In this document: positions 7,986 through 15,982 of the stretch, piece by piece
Numbering within the stretch: position 1 is the first letter of the stretch
Layout of the letters: every line of letters begins with the position of its first letter
DNA from: Fundidesulfovibrio agrisoli
Lineage (GTDB): Bacteria; Desulfobacterota; Desulfovibrionia; Desulfovibrionales; Desulfovibrionaceae
Direction of reading: 5' to 3'
DNA: 64,000 nt
NCBI RefSeq assembly: GCF_022808715.1
Contig: NZ_JAKZKX010000003.1
Location: 124,001-188,000 of the forward strand
Made by a program: the position numbers and the translations under genes
Notes under the pieces: model-generated
What the model saw: only the letters and a program-made list of their open reading frames with translations
Database searches by the model: none
What the model was told of the DNA's origin: nothing

Positions 7986-9077
7986 CTATTCCGGCAGCTT
8001 GCCGTTCACGCCCTTGGAGAGCCAGCGCATGGTGTAGAGCTCCTTGTCCGTGGCGCGCTGCCCGGCGGGGATCATCACCTTGCCCTCCTGGTCGGTCATG
8101 GGGCCGAGGAAGGAGTCATCCACGCCCTTCTTCATCTTCTCCATCTCGGCCAGCACCTTCTCGCGCACGGGGGCGGGCACCTTCTCGTTGAAGGCGGAGA
8201 GGCGCAGGGCGTCCTGGTCGAAGCCGGCGTACCACTCCTGGGGCTTCCAGGTGCCGTCCAGCTTGGCCTTCACGGCCTTCTCGTAATAGACGCCCCAGTT
8301 CCAGATGGTGGAGACCAGCACGCACTTGGCGCCGAACTCCACGGCGTCCGCGCCGTAGCCGATGGCGGGCACGCCCTTGGCGCAGGCGGCCAGGGAGGCG
8401 TCGGGGGTGTCGGCCATCTGGCGGATCAGGGTGGAGCCGCGCTGCACCAGGGCCTCGCTCATGGCGGTCTCGCCGATGGGGTCGCGCCAGCTCTTGAGCC
8501 AGACCACGGTGTTCAGGGTGGCGGGGTCGTACTTGGTGCCGGATTCGTCCAGGCCGCGCATCAGGCCGTGGGTGAAGGCGTTGATGCCGCGGATGGGCTC
8601 GGGGATGGGGTTGGTGGCCACGGTGCCCACCTTGGTGTAGCCCATCAGGCCGGCCATATAGCCGACAAGATACTCGCCCTGCTCGATGCGGGCCATGTAG
8701 TTGCCCATGTTGGGGGCGGTCTTGTAGCCGGAGCAGTGCTCGAAGGAGACGTCGGGGAAGTCCTTGGCGACCTGGAGCATGGGGTCCATGTGCTCGAAGG
8801 TGGTGCCGAAGATCAGTTTGTAGCCGTCCTGGGCGTACTGGCGGAACACGCGCTCGGCGTCGGCAGCGCCCACGTTCTCGGTGTAGCTGACCTCGATCTG
8901 GTCGCCGAACTGCTTCTTGAGCTTCTCGATGCCCACGTAGTGGGCGTAGTTCCAGCCCTGGTCGTTGACGGTGCCGACCAGCGCGAACGCAACCTTCAGC
9001 TTGGCGGCCATGGCCGTGCCGGGCAGCACGGCGAGAATCGCCAGACAGCAAAGAACACTCAGAAAACGCCTGCTCAT
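7986..9077 (-). CDS. BMP-family periplasmic nucleoside-binding protein
   Basis: This 363-residue exported protein has a signal peptide ending about TAMA-AKLKVAF. The mature part is a basic-membrane-protein/PnrA-type binding protein, recognisable from FALVGTVNDQGWNYAHYVG near its start and YKLIFGTTFEHMDPMLQVA further on. No lipobox cysteine is present at the cleavage site, so it should be soluble in the periplasm. The start at 9077 has GAGGAG about six bases upstream; the frame continues to 9170 without support. It is the expected substrate-binding partner of the ABC system at 1246-4885 but is separated from it by unrelated genes and has its own terminator. Confidence 0.92.
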   Translation of the reverse strand: MSRRFLSVLCCLAILAVLPGTAMAAKLKVAFALVGTVNDQGWNYAHYVGIEKLKKQFGDQIEVSYTENVGAADAERVFRQYAQDGYKLIFGTTFEHMDPMLQVAKDFPDVSFEHCSGYKTAPNMGNYMARIEQGEYLVGYMAGLMGYTKVGTVATNPIPEPIRGINAFTHGLMRGLDESGTKYDPATLNTVVWLKSWRDPIGETAMSEALVQRGSTLIRQMADTPDASLAACAKGVPAIGYGADAVEFGAKCVLVSTIWNWGVYYEKAVKAKLDGTWKPQEWYAGFDQDALRLSAFNEKVPAPVREKVLAEMEKMKKGVDDSFLGPMTDQEGKVMIPAGQRATDKELYTMRWLSKGVNGKLPE

Positions 9078-9169
9078 GGAGCCTCCTCGAACATGGATGT
9101 CGGATTGTAACAAACCAACCCTGGATGCCGGATTTCCACGGGGTTGTAAATCCCGCACGGATGGAATCA

Positions 9170-9421
9170 CTACCTCTCCAACACCTCGTCGAAGGCCTCC
9201 TGCAACTTGAACTCGTTATAATACGCGCACTCCACGTCGGAGAGGATCTCCATCACTTTCGACGCTTGCTCCTCGCAGCCGGGGGCGGGGTTTTCCTTGA
9301 AGTGGGCGCCGAGAGCGGCGCGCAGGGCATCGAAGATGTGGGCCGTGGAGGTCTTCACCACCTCCTTGGCCACGAACTGGGCGTACTGCCGGGAATAGGA
9401 CTCGCAACTGTTCTCTGTCAT
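9170..9421 (-). CDS. Small conserved-looking cytoplasmic protein, unknown function
   Basis: An 83-residue acidic protein (MTENSCESYSRQYAQF...) predicted to be almost entirely helical, with two or three amphipathic helices and three cysteines. It lacks a signal peptide and membrane helix. It lies directly downstream of a palindromic repeat copy, which would sit in its 5' leader. I do not recognise a family. The codon pattern and helical periodicity support a real gene. Confidence 0.6.
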   Translation of the reverse strand: MTENSCESYSRQYAQFVAKEVVKTSTAHIFDALRAALGAHFKENPAPGCEEQASKVMEILSDVECAYYNEFKLQEAFDEVLER

Positions 9422-9454
9422 GTCTCTAACAACCCGTTTATAAAGTTGGATTTC

Positions 9455-9581
9455 GCAGCCTGTTCAAAAAACTTGCTGGCAAGGCGCAAGAAAAAGTCAA
9501 GGCCGAAGCGTACTTGGCATACACGAGGGTTTGACTTTTTTGCAGCAACGCAGCCAGCGAGGATTTTTCAACAGGCTGCTA
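9455..9581. repeat. Nested-palindrome repeat element, full copy
   Basis: The 127-bp element has terminal inverted repeats CAGCCTGTTCAAAAA and TTTTTCAACAGGCTG. Nested inside are GCTGGCAAGGCGC facing GCAGCCAGC and AAAAAGTCAA facing TTGACTTTTT. The whole unit can therefore fold into one long hairpin. Its right end supplies the stop codon of the histidine kinase gene. Confidence 0.88.
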
Positions 9582-10763
9582 GGCGTCCAGCCGGATGGGG
9601 TCCCCGGCGTCGAAGGTTTGGGGTTCCAGGGGCAGCTTCACGGTGCATACCACCTCCGCCCCTGCCTGGGCCAGATTCACCTGCCCACGGCACTTGCGCG
9701 CCGCCAGCAGGGCGATGGGCAGGCCGAAGCCGGTGCCCTGGGGCTTGGTGGAGTTGAAGGGCAGAAAGAGCGCGTCCACGTCCTGGTCCTGCGGGAGCGC
9801 GCCCGGGCCGCTGACCACGATGCTCAGGTGCGAGGGGGTGGCGGCGTCCACGCGGGTGGCCACGCGCAGGGCCGGGGCCTCCGGCGGCATGGCCTCCAGG
9901 GCGTTGACCAGCACCTGCTTGAGTATCTCCCGCAGCAGGGACGCATCGGCCTGGAGCGTGGGATGGGCCGGGTCCAGGCTGTTCTCGGGCGTGAGCCCTT
10001 GCGGCCACAGGGGGCCGGAGCGCAGGCCCTCCAGGGCCTCGCCGATCATGGCTGATGCGTCCAGCGTGGCGATGGAAGGCTCGGACAGGCCGATGGAGTT
10101 GAGCGTCGAGATGTCGCGCGTCATGCGCTCCAGGCGCAGAGCCTCGTCCAGGATGGCGTGCGCGCTCTCGCGTACCGCCGGGTCAGCGTTGCGGGCCAGG
10201 CGCGTGGCCATGCCGCCGATCACGGTGAGGGGGTTGCGGGTCTGGTGGAAGATGCCCTGCATCAGGGACTGGTCCACGTGGGAGCGGTGGTACACGTGGC
10301 CCTTGGAGCGCACGATCAGGCACAGGTCCAGCAGATCGTTCACGGCCAGGACGACAGGGGCGCGCATCTCCATGGCGATCTCGTCGCGGATGGCCCGCAG
10401 GAAGATCTGGCGGCTCTTGACCTCGCCCAGCATAACGTACTGCAGGTCTATGCCCATGCGCGCGGAGGTGACGCCCTGGCGCCAGAGTTCCGCCAGGAAG
10501 TCCTCGTCCCAGGGCCTGTCCCACAGGCGGGAGTACCAGCGGAACCAGAAATCCTGCAGGGTGCCGCCGAAATACTCGGCGATGATCTCCATCTGGGGCT
10601 TGGGGATGACCATGCGGTAGAGCTCGCCCAGATAGGAACCGGCGGCTTCGCTGTGGGCGGTCAGCATGGCGGCGTAGGGGCGGATGGCCGCCAGGCGGGA
10701 TTCGTCCAGCCCGATCTCGTTGCGGAAATAGCTCAGCTGGGAGAGGGGGAGGTACTCGTCCAT
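9579..10763 (-). CDS. Cytoplasmic sensor histidine kinase with globin-fold-like sensor domain
   Basis: This 394-residue protein has no membrane segments. Residues 1-150 resemble a protoglobin/globin-coupled sensor domain (aromatic DFWFRWYSRLW, then TSARMGIDLQYVMLGEV). The kinase core follows, with H-box FHQTRNPLTVIGG (His173), an N-box region LVNALEAMPP, and a late G-rich region TGFGLPIAL. In globin-coupled sensors the haem-ligating His sits three residues before the IG pair; by my alignment the equivalent here is Ser100, so haem binding is doubtful. No response regulator is adjacent. The stop codon lies in a repeat element. Confidence 0.8.
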   Translation of the reverse strand: MDEYLPLSQLSYFRNEIGLDESRLAAIRPYAAMLTAHSEAAGSYLGELYRMVIPKPQMEIIAEYFGGTLQDFWFRWYSRLWDRPWDEDFLAELWRQGVTSARMGIDLQYVMLGEVKSRQIFLRAIRDEIAMEMRAPVVLAVNDLLDLCLIVRSKGHVYHRSHVDQSLMQGIFHQTRNPLTVIGGMATRLARNADPAVRESAHAILDEALRLERMTRDISTLNSIGLSEPSIATLDASAMIGEALEGLRSGPLWPQGLTPENSLDPAHPTLQADASLLREILKQVLVNALEAMPPEAPALRVATRVDAATPSHLSIVVSGPGALPQDQDVDALFLPFNSTKPQGTGFGLPIALLAARKCRGQVNLAQAGAEVVCTVKLPLEPQTFDAGDPIRLDA

Positions 10764-10825
10764 GGGTCCTCCGGGGCGCTGAGGCGGCCGCCCGGCTTAG
10801 CTGCCTGTTGCAAAAATCGGCTTTT

Positions 10826-10950
10826 GCAGACTGTTCAAAAAGCCCGCTGGCAAGGCGCACGAAAAAGTCAAGGCCGATGCGTATTTGGCATACGCGAGGG
10901 TTTGGCTTTTTCGGGGCAACGCAGCCGGCGGGAATTTTTCAACAGGCTGT
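10826..10950. repeat. Nested-palindrome repeat element, full copy
   Basis: This copy shares with 9455-9581 the left end CTGTTCAAAAA, the motif CTGGCAAGGCGCA, the core AAAAAGTCAAGGCCGA, GGCATACGCGAGGGTTTG, and the right end TTTTTCAACAGGCTGTTA. Its right end supplies the TAA stop of the flavoprotein gene, just as the other copy does for the kinase gene. Confidence 0.88.
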
Positions 10951-12131
10951 TAGAGGGCCTGCCCGGCGGCGTGGGCCGAGGCCCAGGCCCAGTGCAGGTT
11001 GTAGCCGCCCAGGTGGCCGGTGACGTCCACGATTTCGCCGATGAAGAACAGCCCCGGGCAGGAGAGGCTCTCCATGGTCTTGGAGGAGAGGCCCCTGGTG
11101 TCCACGCCGCCGCCCGTCACCTCGGCCTTCTTGTAGCCGTCGAGTTCCTTTGGGGTCACCTCCCAGTTGCCGATGCGCCTGGCGAGCATGGCGGCCTCCT
11201 CCTTGCGCAACTGGGCCACGGGCTTGGCCGAGAGCTCCGGCGGCACCACGGCCGCGGCCAGCCGGGAGGGCAGCAGCCGCGCGACCACCGTCTTCACCTG
11301 GGACTTGGTGGTGCGCGCCTCGGCCAGGGCCTCGTCCACGGGCCTGCCCGGCGAGAGGTCGACCTGGATCGGCTTGCCGGGCTGCCAGTAGTTGGAGATC
11401 TGGAGGATGGCCGGGCCGGAGAGGCCCTTGTGCGTGAACAGCATGGCCTCCTCGAAGGACTGCCCCCCGCAGCTCACCCGCACCGGCAGGGAGAGCCCCG
11501 ACAGCGAGGAGAGCGCCCAGTTGGAGCCCATGGTCAGGGGCGTGAGCGCGGGGCGCGGCTCCACCAGCTGGAGCCCGAAATTCTCGGCCACGCCGTAGCC
11601 GAAGCAGGAGGAGCCCACCTGCGGCCAGGCCAGGCCGCCCGCCGCCACCACCAGCTTCTTGCCGGGGATGGTGCCGCCGGGGTGCGTGACGCGGAAATCC
11701 CCGTTACGCTCGATGTTCTTGATGCGCACGCCCATGAAGAAGCAGACGCCCGCCGCGCGGCAGAGCGTCTCCAGCAGGTCGGCCACGGCTACCGCGCCCT
11801 CGCGGCAGAACATCTGGCCGTGGTTCTCCTCCACGGAGCGCAGGCCGTTCTCCTCCAGGAATTCCTTGAAGGCCAGGGGGCCGAAGCGGCTGATGGCGGA
11901 GACGCAGAAGCGCGGGTTCTCGCTGATGAAGTTCTCTGGGCCCACCCGGGTGTTGCCGAAGTTGCAGCGGCCGCCGCCGGTGACCTTGAGCTTTTTCCCG
12001 GATTGGTTGTTGTGGTCGATGACGGCCACGGACAGACCCTTGCGGGCCGCGGTGAGGGCGCAGAACAGGCCGGAGGCCCCGGCGCCGATGATGACAACGT
12101 CGTATCCGAGCATCCGGCCCTGATACGCCAT
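10950..12131 (-). CDS. HI0933/YhiN-family NAD(P)/FAD-dependent oxidoreductase
   Basis: The 393-residue flavoprotein begins with the dinucleotide-binding motif YDVVIIGAGASGLFCALTAA, has the family hallmark KLKVTGGGRCNFGN around residue 52, and ends with FFIGEIVDVTGHLGGYNLHW, the FAD-anchoring C-terminal motif. It should be a soluble flavin-dependent oxidoreductase; the physiological substrate of this family is not known. ATG codons at 12131 and 12113 are both possible, and neither has a decisive ribosome-binding site. It is probably monocistronic; a repeat element supplies its stop codon. Confidence 0.93.
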   Translation of the reverse strand: MAYQGRMLGYDVVIIGAGASGLFCALTAARKGLSVAVIDHNNQSGKKLKVTGGGRCNFGNTRVGPENFISENPRFCVSAISRFGPLAFKEFLEENGLRSVEENHGQMFCREGAVAVADLLETLCRAAGVCFFMGVRIKNIERNGDFRVTHPGGTIPGKKLVVAAGGLAWPQVGSSCFGYGVAENFGLQLVEPRPALTPLTMGSNWALSSLSGLSLPVRVSCGGQSFEEAMLFTHKGLSGPAILQISNYWQPGKPIQVDLSPGRPVDEALAEARTTKSQVKTVVARLLPSRLAAAVVPPELSAKPVAQLRKEEAAMLARRIGNWEVTPKELDGYKKAEVTGGGVDTRGLSSKTMESLSCPGLFFIGEIVDVTGHLGGYNLHWAWASAHAAGQAL

Positions 12132-12174
12132 CGCCGCCCGGCGGGCAAGGGGAGGAAGAAGCCGGGAGGCGGCT

Positions 12175-13062
12175 TCAGAGCAGGCGGCGCGCGCCCGCGT
12201 ACTGGCTCTTCCAGACCGGTTCGTCCAGGGAGCTCACCTTGACGCTCTTGCCCGAGGAGGCCGAGTGGATGAAGCGGCCGTCCTCCAGGTAGATGCCCAC
12301 GTGGTGCACGCCTTTCTTCCCGAAGAACACCAGGTCGCCCTTGCGCAGGTCCTCCCGGTTCACGGGCTGGCCCTGGCGGAACTGCTCACGGGAGCTGCGG
12401 GGCAGCTCCACGCCGCCCTGGTTGTAGACGTAGCTGGTCAGGCCGGAGCAGTCGAAGCCGCGCCCGGGGCTCTCGCCGCCCGCGGCGTAACGCTTGCCCA
12501 ACTGGGCGGAGGCGGTCTCGGCCAGGCTCTCGGGGCTGGCGCTCACGGCCCTTGCCACCTGGGAGGGCGGGTCCGACAGCGGCGGTTCATTGACGCCCTT
12601 GGCGCCGGTTGACAGGGGGCGGTCCTGGTTTTGGCGCTGCGCGCGGGGCTTGGCCCGAAGGGATGCGCCCCAGGCCGAGAGGGCGGCTTCGTCCGCCTCG
12701 CTGAACTGGTCCGGGGCCGCGCATTGCGGGGCGGGGGGCTTGCGCTCGATGACGGTGCGCACCTGGTTGTTGCGGATGCGCGTGGTGACGGTTGGGGACT
12801 CGGGCTGCGCCGCGGAGGCGGCCAGCTCCGGCGCCGGCTTGGGGAGCGGGCTCCCTGGCAGGTGGCTGGGCATGGGGGCCTGGAGCAGCAGGGGTGCGGG
12901 CGGCGGGACGAACTCAGCCTGGCCGTCGGCGGCCTGGGGGGGCGGTTCGGGCTGCGCGAGGCTCTCTGCAAGGGCCTGGGCGAAGCCGCGCACCGCCACG
13001 GGCCTGGGCTGCAGCCTGGGCTGGAAGGGTGCGTGGGCCGCCTGGGTCTTTTCCACTGCCAT
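12175..13062 (-). CDS. NlpC/P60 (C40) cysteine peptidase with Pro-rich N-terminal region
   Basis: The C-terminal third of this 295-residue protein is a C40 peptidase domain that cleaves peptidoglycan stem peptides. It has catalytic Cys205 in GFDCSGLTSY, a His at 253-254 in VHHVGIYL, and a third polar residue at His266 in RFIHSASSG. The first 180 residues are rich in Pro, Ala and Gln and look disordered. The ATG at 13062 has GGAGG nine bases upstream, yet no signal peptide follows it, which is odd for a cell-wall enzyme. It may use a non-classical export route or act in the cytoplasm on recycled fragments. Confidence 0.88.
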   Translation of the reverse strand: MAVEKTQAAHAPFQPRLQPRPVAVRGFAQALAESLAQPEPPPQAADGQAEFVPPPAPLLLQAPMPSHLPGSPLPKPAPELAASAAQPESPTVTTRIRNNQVRTVIERKPPAPQCAAPDQFSEADEAALSAWGASLRAKPRAQRQNQDRPLSTGAKGVNEPPLSDPPSQVARAVSASPESLAETASAQLGKRYAAGGESPGRGFDCSGLTSYVYNQGGVELPRSSREQFRQGQPVNREDLRKGDLVFFGKKGVHHVGIYLEDGRFIHSASSGKSVKVSSLDEPVWKSQYAGARRLL

Positions 13063-13099
13063 GCCGGGTCCTCCGCATGGCGTTAAGCAAACCCCGTGC

Positions 13100-13861
13100 C
13101 TAGACGTCCAGCTCCAGGCCCACGGGGCAGTGGTCCGAGCCCATGACCCCGTCGTCGATCCAGGCCCGCTTCACCAGGGGGCGCAGCTCCTCCGAGACGA
13201 AGAAGTAGTCGATGCGCCAGCCCACGTTGCGGCTGCGGGCCTGGAAACGGTAGTCCCACCAGGTGTAGTGGCCGCCGCCCTGTTCGAACATGCGGAAGGT
13301 GTCCACGTATCCGGCCGCGACGAAGCGGTCCAGCCAGGCGCGCTCCTCGGGCAGGAAGCCGGAGGTCTTCTCGTTGGATTTGGCGTTCTTGAGGTCCAGC
13401 TCGGTGTGGGCGGTGTTGAAGTCCCCGCAGGCAACGATGGGCTTGCTGGCGCGCAGGGCCTGGGCGTGGGCCAGGAAGGCCTCGTAGTAGCCCATCTTGA
13501 ACTCCAGGCGGCCCGCGCCGTTCTGCCCGTTGGGGAAGTACACGTTGAGGAAGTGGAAATCAGGGTATTCCAGGTGCAGCAGCCGCCCCTCCGCGTTGTA
13601 GAGCGGGTCCGGCAGCTCCATGTTGACGGCCAGGTGCCCGCCCCGGTGGAACACGCCCACCCCGGAGTAGCCCTTGCGCGTGGTGCAGGAGGAGAACACC
13701 CCCTGGTATCCGGCCACGTTGGCGAAGTCCGCCTCGTGCCCGGCCTGGATCTTGGTCTCCTGCAGGCCCACCGCGTCCGCGCGGCTGGCCTCCAGCCAGT
13801 CGGCGAAGCCCTTGCCGGAAACGGCCCGCAGGCCGTTGACGTTCCAAGAATAGAGGATCAC
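13100..13861 (-). CDS. xth: Exodeoxyribonuclease III (AP endonuclease family)
   Basis: This 253-residue enzyme belongs to the ExoIII/EEP nuclease family. Visible motifs are the N-terminal MILYSWNVNGLRAV, QETKIQ (metal-binding Glu), the central CGDFNTAH, WRIDYFFVS, and the C-terminal SDHCPVGLEL with the catalytic His. It repairs abasic sites and removes 3' blocking groups. It starts with GTG that overlaps the stop of the upstream phosphoesterase (GTGA), so the two are coupled. Length is normal for the family. Confidence 0.95.
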   Translation of the reverse strand: MILYSWNVNGLRAVSGKGFADWLEASRADAVGLQETKIQAGHEADFANVAGYQGVFSSCTTRKGYSGVGVFHRGGHLAVNMELPDPLYNAEGRLLHLEYPDFHFLNVYFPNGQNGAGRLEFKMGYYEAFLAHAQALRASKPIVACGDFNTAHTELDLKNAKSNEKTSGFLPEERAWLDRFVAAGYVDTFRMFEQGGGHYTWWDYRFQARSRNVGWRIDYFFVSEELRPLVKRAWIDDGVMGSDHCPVGLELDV

Positions 13862-14544
13862 GAACGCCCCCCGCCGATGGTTTTCAGCTCCGCCGTGAGG
13901 CCGTCCGCTCCCAGGCGCAGCAGCACGTAGCCTCCGGCCGCCATCTCGCCCGGGTTGACGATCACGGTGCGGCCCAGGCGGTCCGTGCAGCGGGCCTCGT
14001 GGATGTGGCCGGTGATGCAGACTTCGGGCTGCACCCGCTCGATGAACTCGCGCACCGCCGGGGAGCCCACGTGCGCGCCGCTTCCGATCACGTCCGCCAG
14101 GGTGCCGAAGGGCGGCGTGTGCGAGATGAGCGCCAGGTGCGCGTAGCCCCTGGCCTGCTCGTAGCCCTCAACGAGCCACTGCGCGATTTGGGCCTCCGGG
14201 GCCTCGGCCGGGGTGCCGAAGGGCGTCGGGGGGGACCAGCCCACCCCCATGATCCCCACCCCGGGGGCAAGCTCCACGGCGCGGGCGTGGATGCCCTGGC
14301 CGCGCCCGTCCAGCCAGGCCTGCACCGGGGGTTTGTCCATGTTGCCGATCTGGGCCAGCACGCGCGGGTTGATGGCGGCCACGGCGTCCAGCACGGCGCT
14401 GGCCTCGGGCACGCCGCCGCGAACGGTCATGTCTCCGGTGACGATGACGCCCGCCGCGCCGGGCAGTTCCGGTATGGAGGCCAGGGGGGCGGTGTGGCCG
14501 TGGATGTCGCCGACGGCTATCCAGTAGAGGTCGTGTGCGCTCAT
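13858..14544 (-). CDS. Calcineurin-like metallophosphoesterase
   Basis: A 228-residue soluble protein with the metallophosphoesterase motifs in order: VGDIHGH near residue 10, VTGDMTVRG near 37, GNMDKPP near 66, SHTPPFG near 140 and GHIHEA near 183. These supply the two-metal site. The start at 14544 (MSAHDLYW) is chosen because it directly precedes the first motif and has GGAG upstream; the frame reaches 14631. It is coupled to exonuclease III. The substrate is unknown; YfcE-like or nucleotide phosphodiesterase activity is possible. Confidence 0.88.
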   Translation of the reverse strand: MSAHDLYWIAVGDIHGHTAPLASIPELPGAAGVIVTGDMTVRGGVPEASAVLDAVAAINPRVLAQIGNMDKPPVQAWLDGRGQGIHARAVELAPGVGIMGVGWSPPTPFGTPAEAPEAQIAQWLVEGYEQARGYAHLALISHTPPFGTLADVIGSGAHVGSPAVREFIERVQPEVCITGHIHEARCTDRLGRTVIVNPGEMAAGGYVLLRLGADGLTAELKTIGGGRS

Positions 14545-14605
14545 GGGTGTGACTCCGGCGGGGGATTCTTTGCTCCCGCCGGGTTTCATGCTAGCACGGT
14601 TCGCC

Positions 14606-15223
14606 ATGCCCGACAACGCGAACGCCCGCAAACCCCTTCAGGCCGTTGACAAGCCCGCCCTGCGCAAGGCCATGCTGGCCCGCCGCAAGGCCCTGGCCCC
14701 GGAGGCCGTGCTGCGGGCGGGGCGGTCCGCGAACGCTTTGCTGGACACGCTGCCGCGCTGGCGCGAGGCCCGCGAGGTGCTTGTGTACCTCGACTTCGGC
14801 GGCGAGGTGGCCACCGGCCCCGTGATAGAGGCCCTGCTGGCGCGCGGCGTGCGCGTGCTGGCCCCGCGCTGCCGCCCCGGCGAGGCCGGGGTGCTGGACG
14901 TGGCCTGCCTGACATGCCTCTCGGAACTTTCGCCCGGGGCCTACGGCATCCTGGAGCCGGACCCGGCGCGCTGCCCGGCCCTGGAGTGCGTCCGCCCCGA
15001 CGCCGCCCTGATCCCGGCCGTGGCCTTCGACCTGCGCGGCGGCAGGCTGGGTTTCGGCCAGGGCTACTACGACCGGCTGCTGGCCTCCCCCGGGTTCGAG
15101 CACACCTTCCTGGCCGGGCTGGCCCACGCCTTCCAGGTGGTGGAGGCCCTGCCCCTGGACCCCTGGGACAGGCCCGTGCACGCCGTTGTCACCGAAAAGG
15201 AAATCCTATGGCCCATCCCATAA
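14606..15223 (+). CDS. 5-formyltetrahydrofolate cyclo-ligase
   Basis: The 205-residue protein has the family layout: N-terminal KPALRKAMLARRKAL, a central VLVYLDFGGEVAT, and the C-terminal signature GRLGFGQGYYDRLLA that binds ATP and folate. It converts 5-formyl-THF to 5,10-methenyl-THF in one-carbon metabolism. The ATG at 14606 is followed by polar sequence; ATG 14588 is an alternative, and neither has a strong Shine-Dalgarno. It overlaps pgeF by 16 bases and is divergent from the phosphoesterase, so the promoter must lie in the short region near 14545-14600. Confidence 0.93.
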   Translation: MPDNANARKPLQAVDKPALRKAMLARRKALAPEAVLRAGRSANALLDTLPRWREAREVLVYLDFGGEVATGPVIEALLARGVRVLAPRCRPGEAGVLDVACLTCLSELSPGAYGILEPDPARCPALECVRPDAALIPAVAFDLRGGRLGFGQGYYDRLLASPGFEHTFLAGLAHAFQVVEALPLDPWDRPVHAVVTEKEILWPIP

Positions 15224-15942
15224 TACACACCACGATCCCCTTCGCCTTCCCGGGCCTGCCCCAGGTGGGCGTGGCCTTCACCACGGCGCTCACCGGCAAC
15301 GTCTCCCACGCCGTGGGGGACGACCCCGAAGGGGTGGACGCCGCGCGCGAGGCCCTGGGCGAGGCCCTGGGCTTCGACACCTGGCACTCGCTCAAGCAGG
15401 TGCACGGCGTGGACATGGCCTTCGACGCGCCCGAATCCCCCGTGGGGGAGCCCTCGGCAGTGGTGGCCGACGGCCAGGGCACGGACCGCCCCGGGCGCGC
15501 CCTGGTGGTCAAGACGGCGGATTGCCAGCCCATCCTGCTGGCGCACGAGAGCGGCAGGTACGTGGCCGGGCTGCACGTGGGCTGGCGCGGCAACGTGCAG
15601 GAGTTCCCCCAGGCCGGGGTGAAAGCCTTCTGCGAGCGCTACGGCCTGCGCCCGCAGGAGCTGTTGGCCGTGCGCGGCCCGAGCCTGGGCCCCGGAGCCT
15701 CGGAGTTCACCAACTTCGAGATGGAGTTCGGCGACCGCTTCAGACCCTTCCACGACCCGGCCACCGGCAGGGTGAACCTCTGGCGGCTGGCGGCGGCGCA
15801 ACTGGAGGAGGCGGGCCTGCTGCCCGAACGCATCTTCGGGCTGGATCTGTGCACCTTTGATTTGCCGCTGTTCTTCTCCTACCGGCGGGAAAAGAACCTG
15901 GGCCGCCAGGCCAGCCTGATCTGGATTAGAAACCGGCCCTGA
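15208..15942 (+). CDS. pgeF: PgeF/YfiH (LACC1-type) peptidoglycan-editing or purine-nucleoside enzyme
   Basis: The 244-residue protein has the three metal-site motifs of the DUF152/YfiH family: HSLKQVHG, KTADCQPILLA (Cys) and GLHVGWRG (His). Homologues have been described as removing mis-incorporated L-Ser from peptidoglycan precursors and as purine nucleoside phosphorylase/adenosine deaminase enzymes. The start overlaps the end of the folate ligase, implying coupled translation. Length is normal. Which activity dominates here cannot be decided from sequence. Confidence 0.92.
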   Translation: MAHPIIHTTIPFAFPGLPQVGVAFTTALTGNVSHAVGDDPEGVDAAREALGEALGFDTWHSLKQVHGVDMAFDAPESPVGEPSAVVADGQGTDRPGRALVVKTADCQPILLAHESGRYVAGLHVGWRGNVQEFPQAGVKAFCERYGLRPQELLAVRGPSLGPGASEFTNFEMEFGDRFRPFHDPATGRVNLWRLAAAQLEEAGLLPERIFGLDLCTFDLPLFFSYRREKNLGRQASLIWIRNRP

Positions 15943-15982
15943 AGCGCTTGCCCATGGGGCGGGAAAGCTGCATAAGGTCGTC

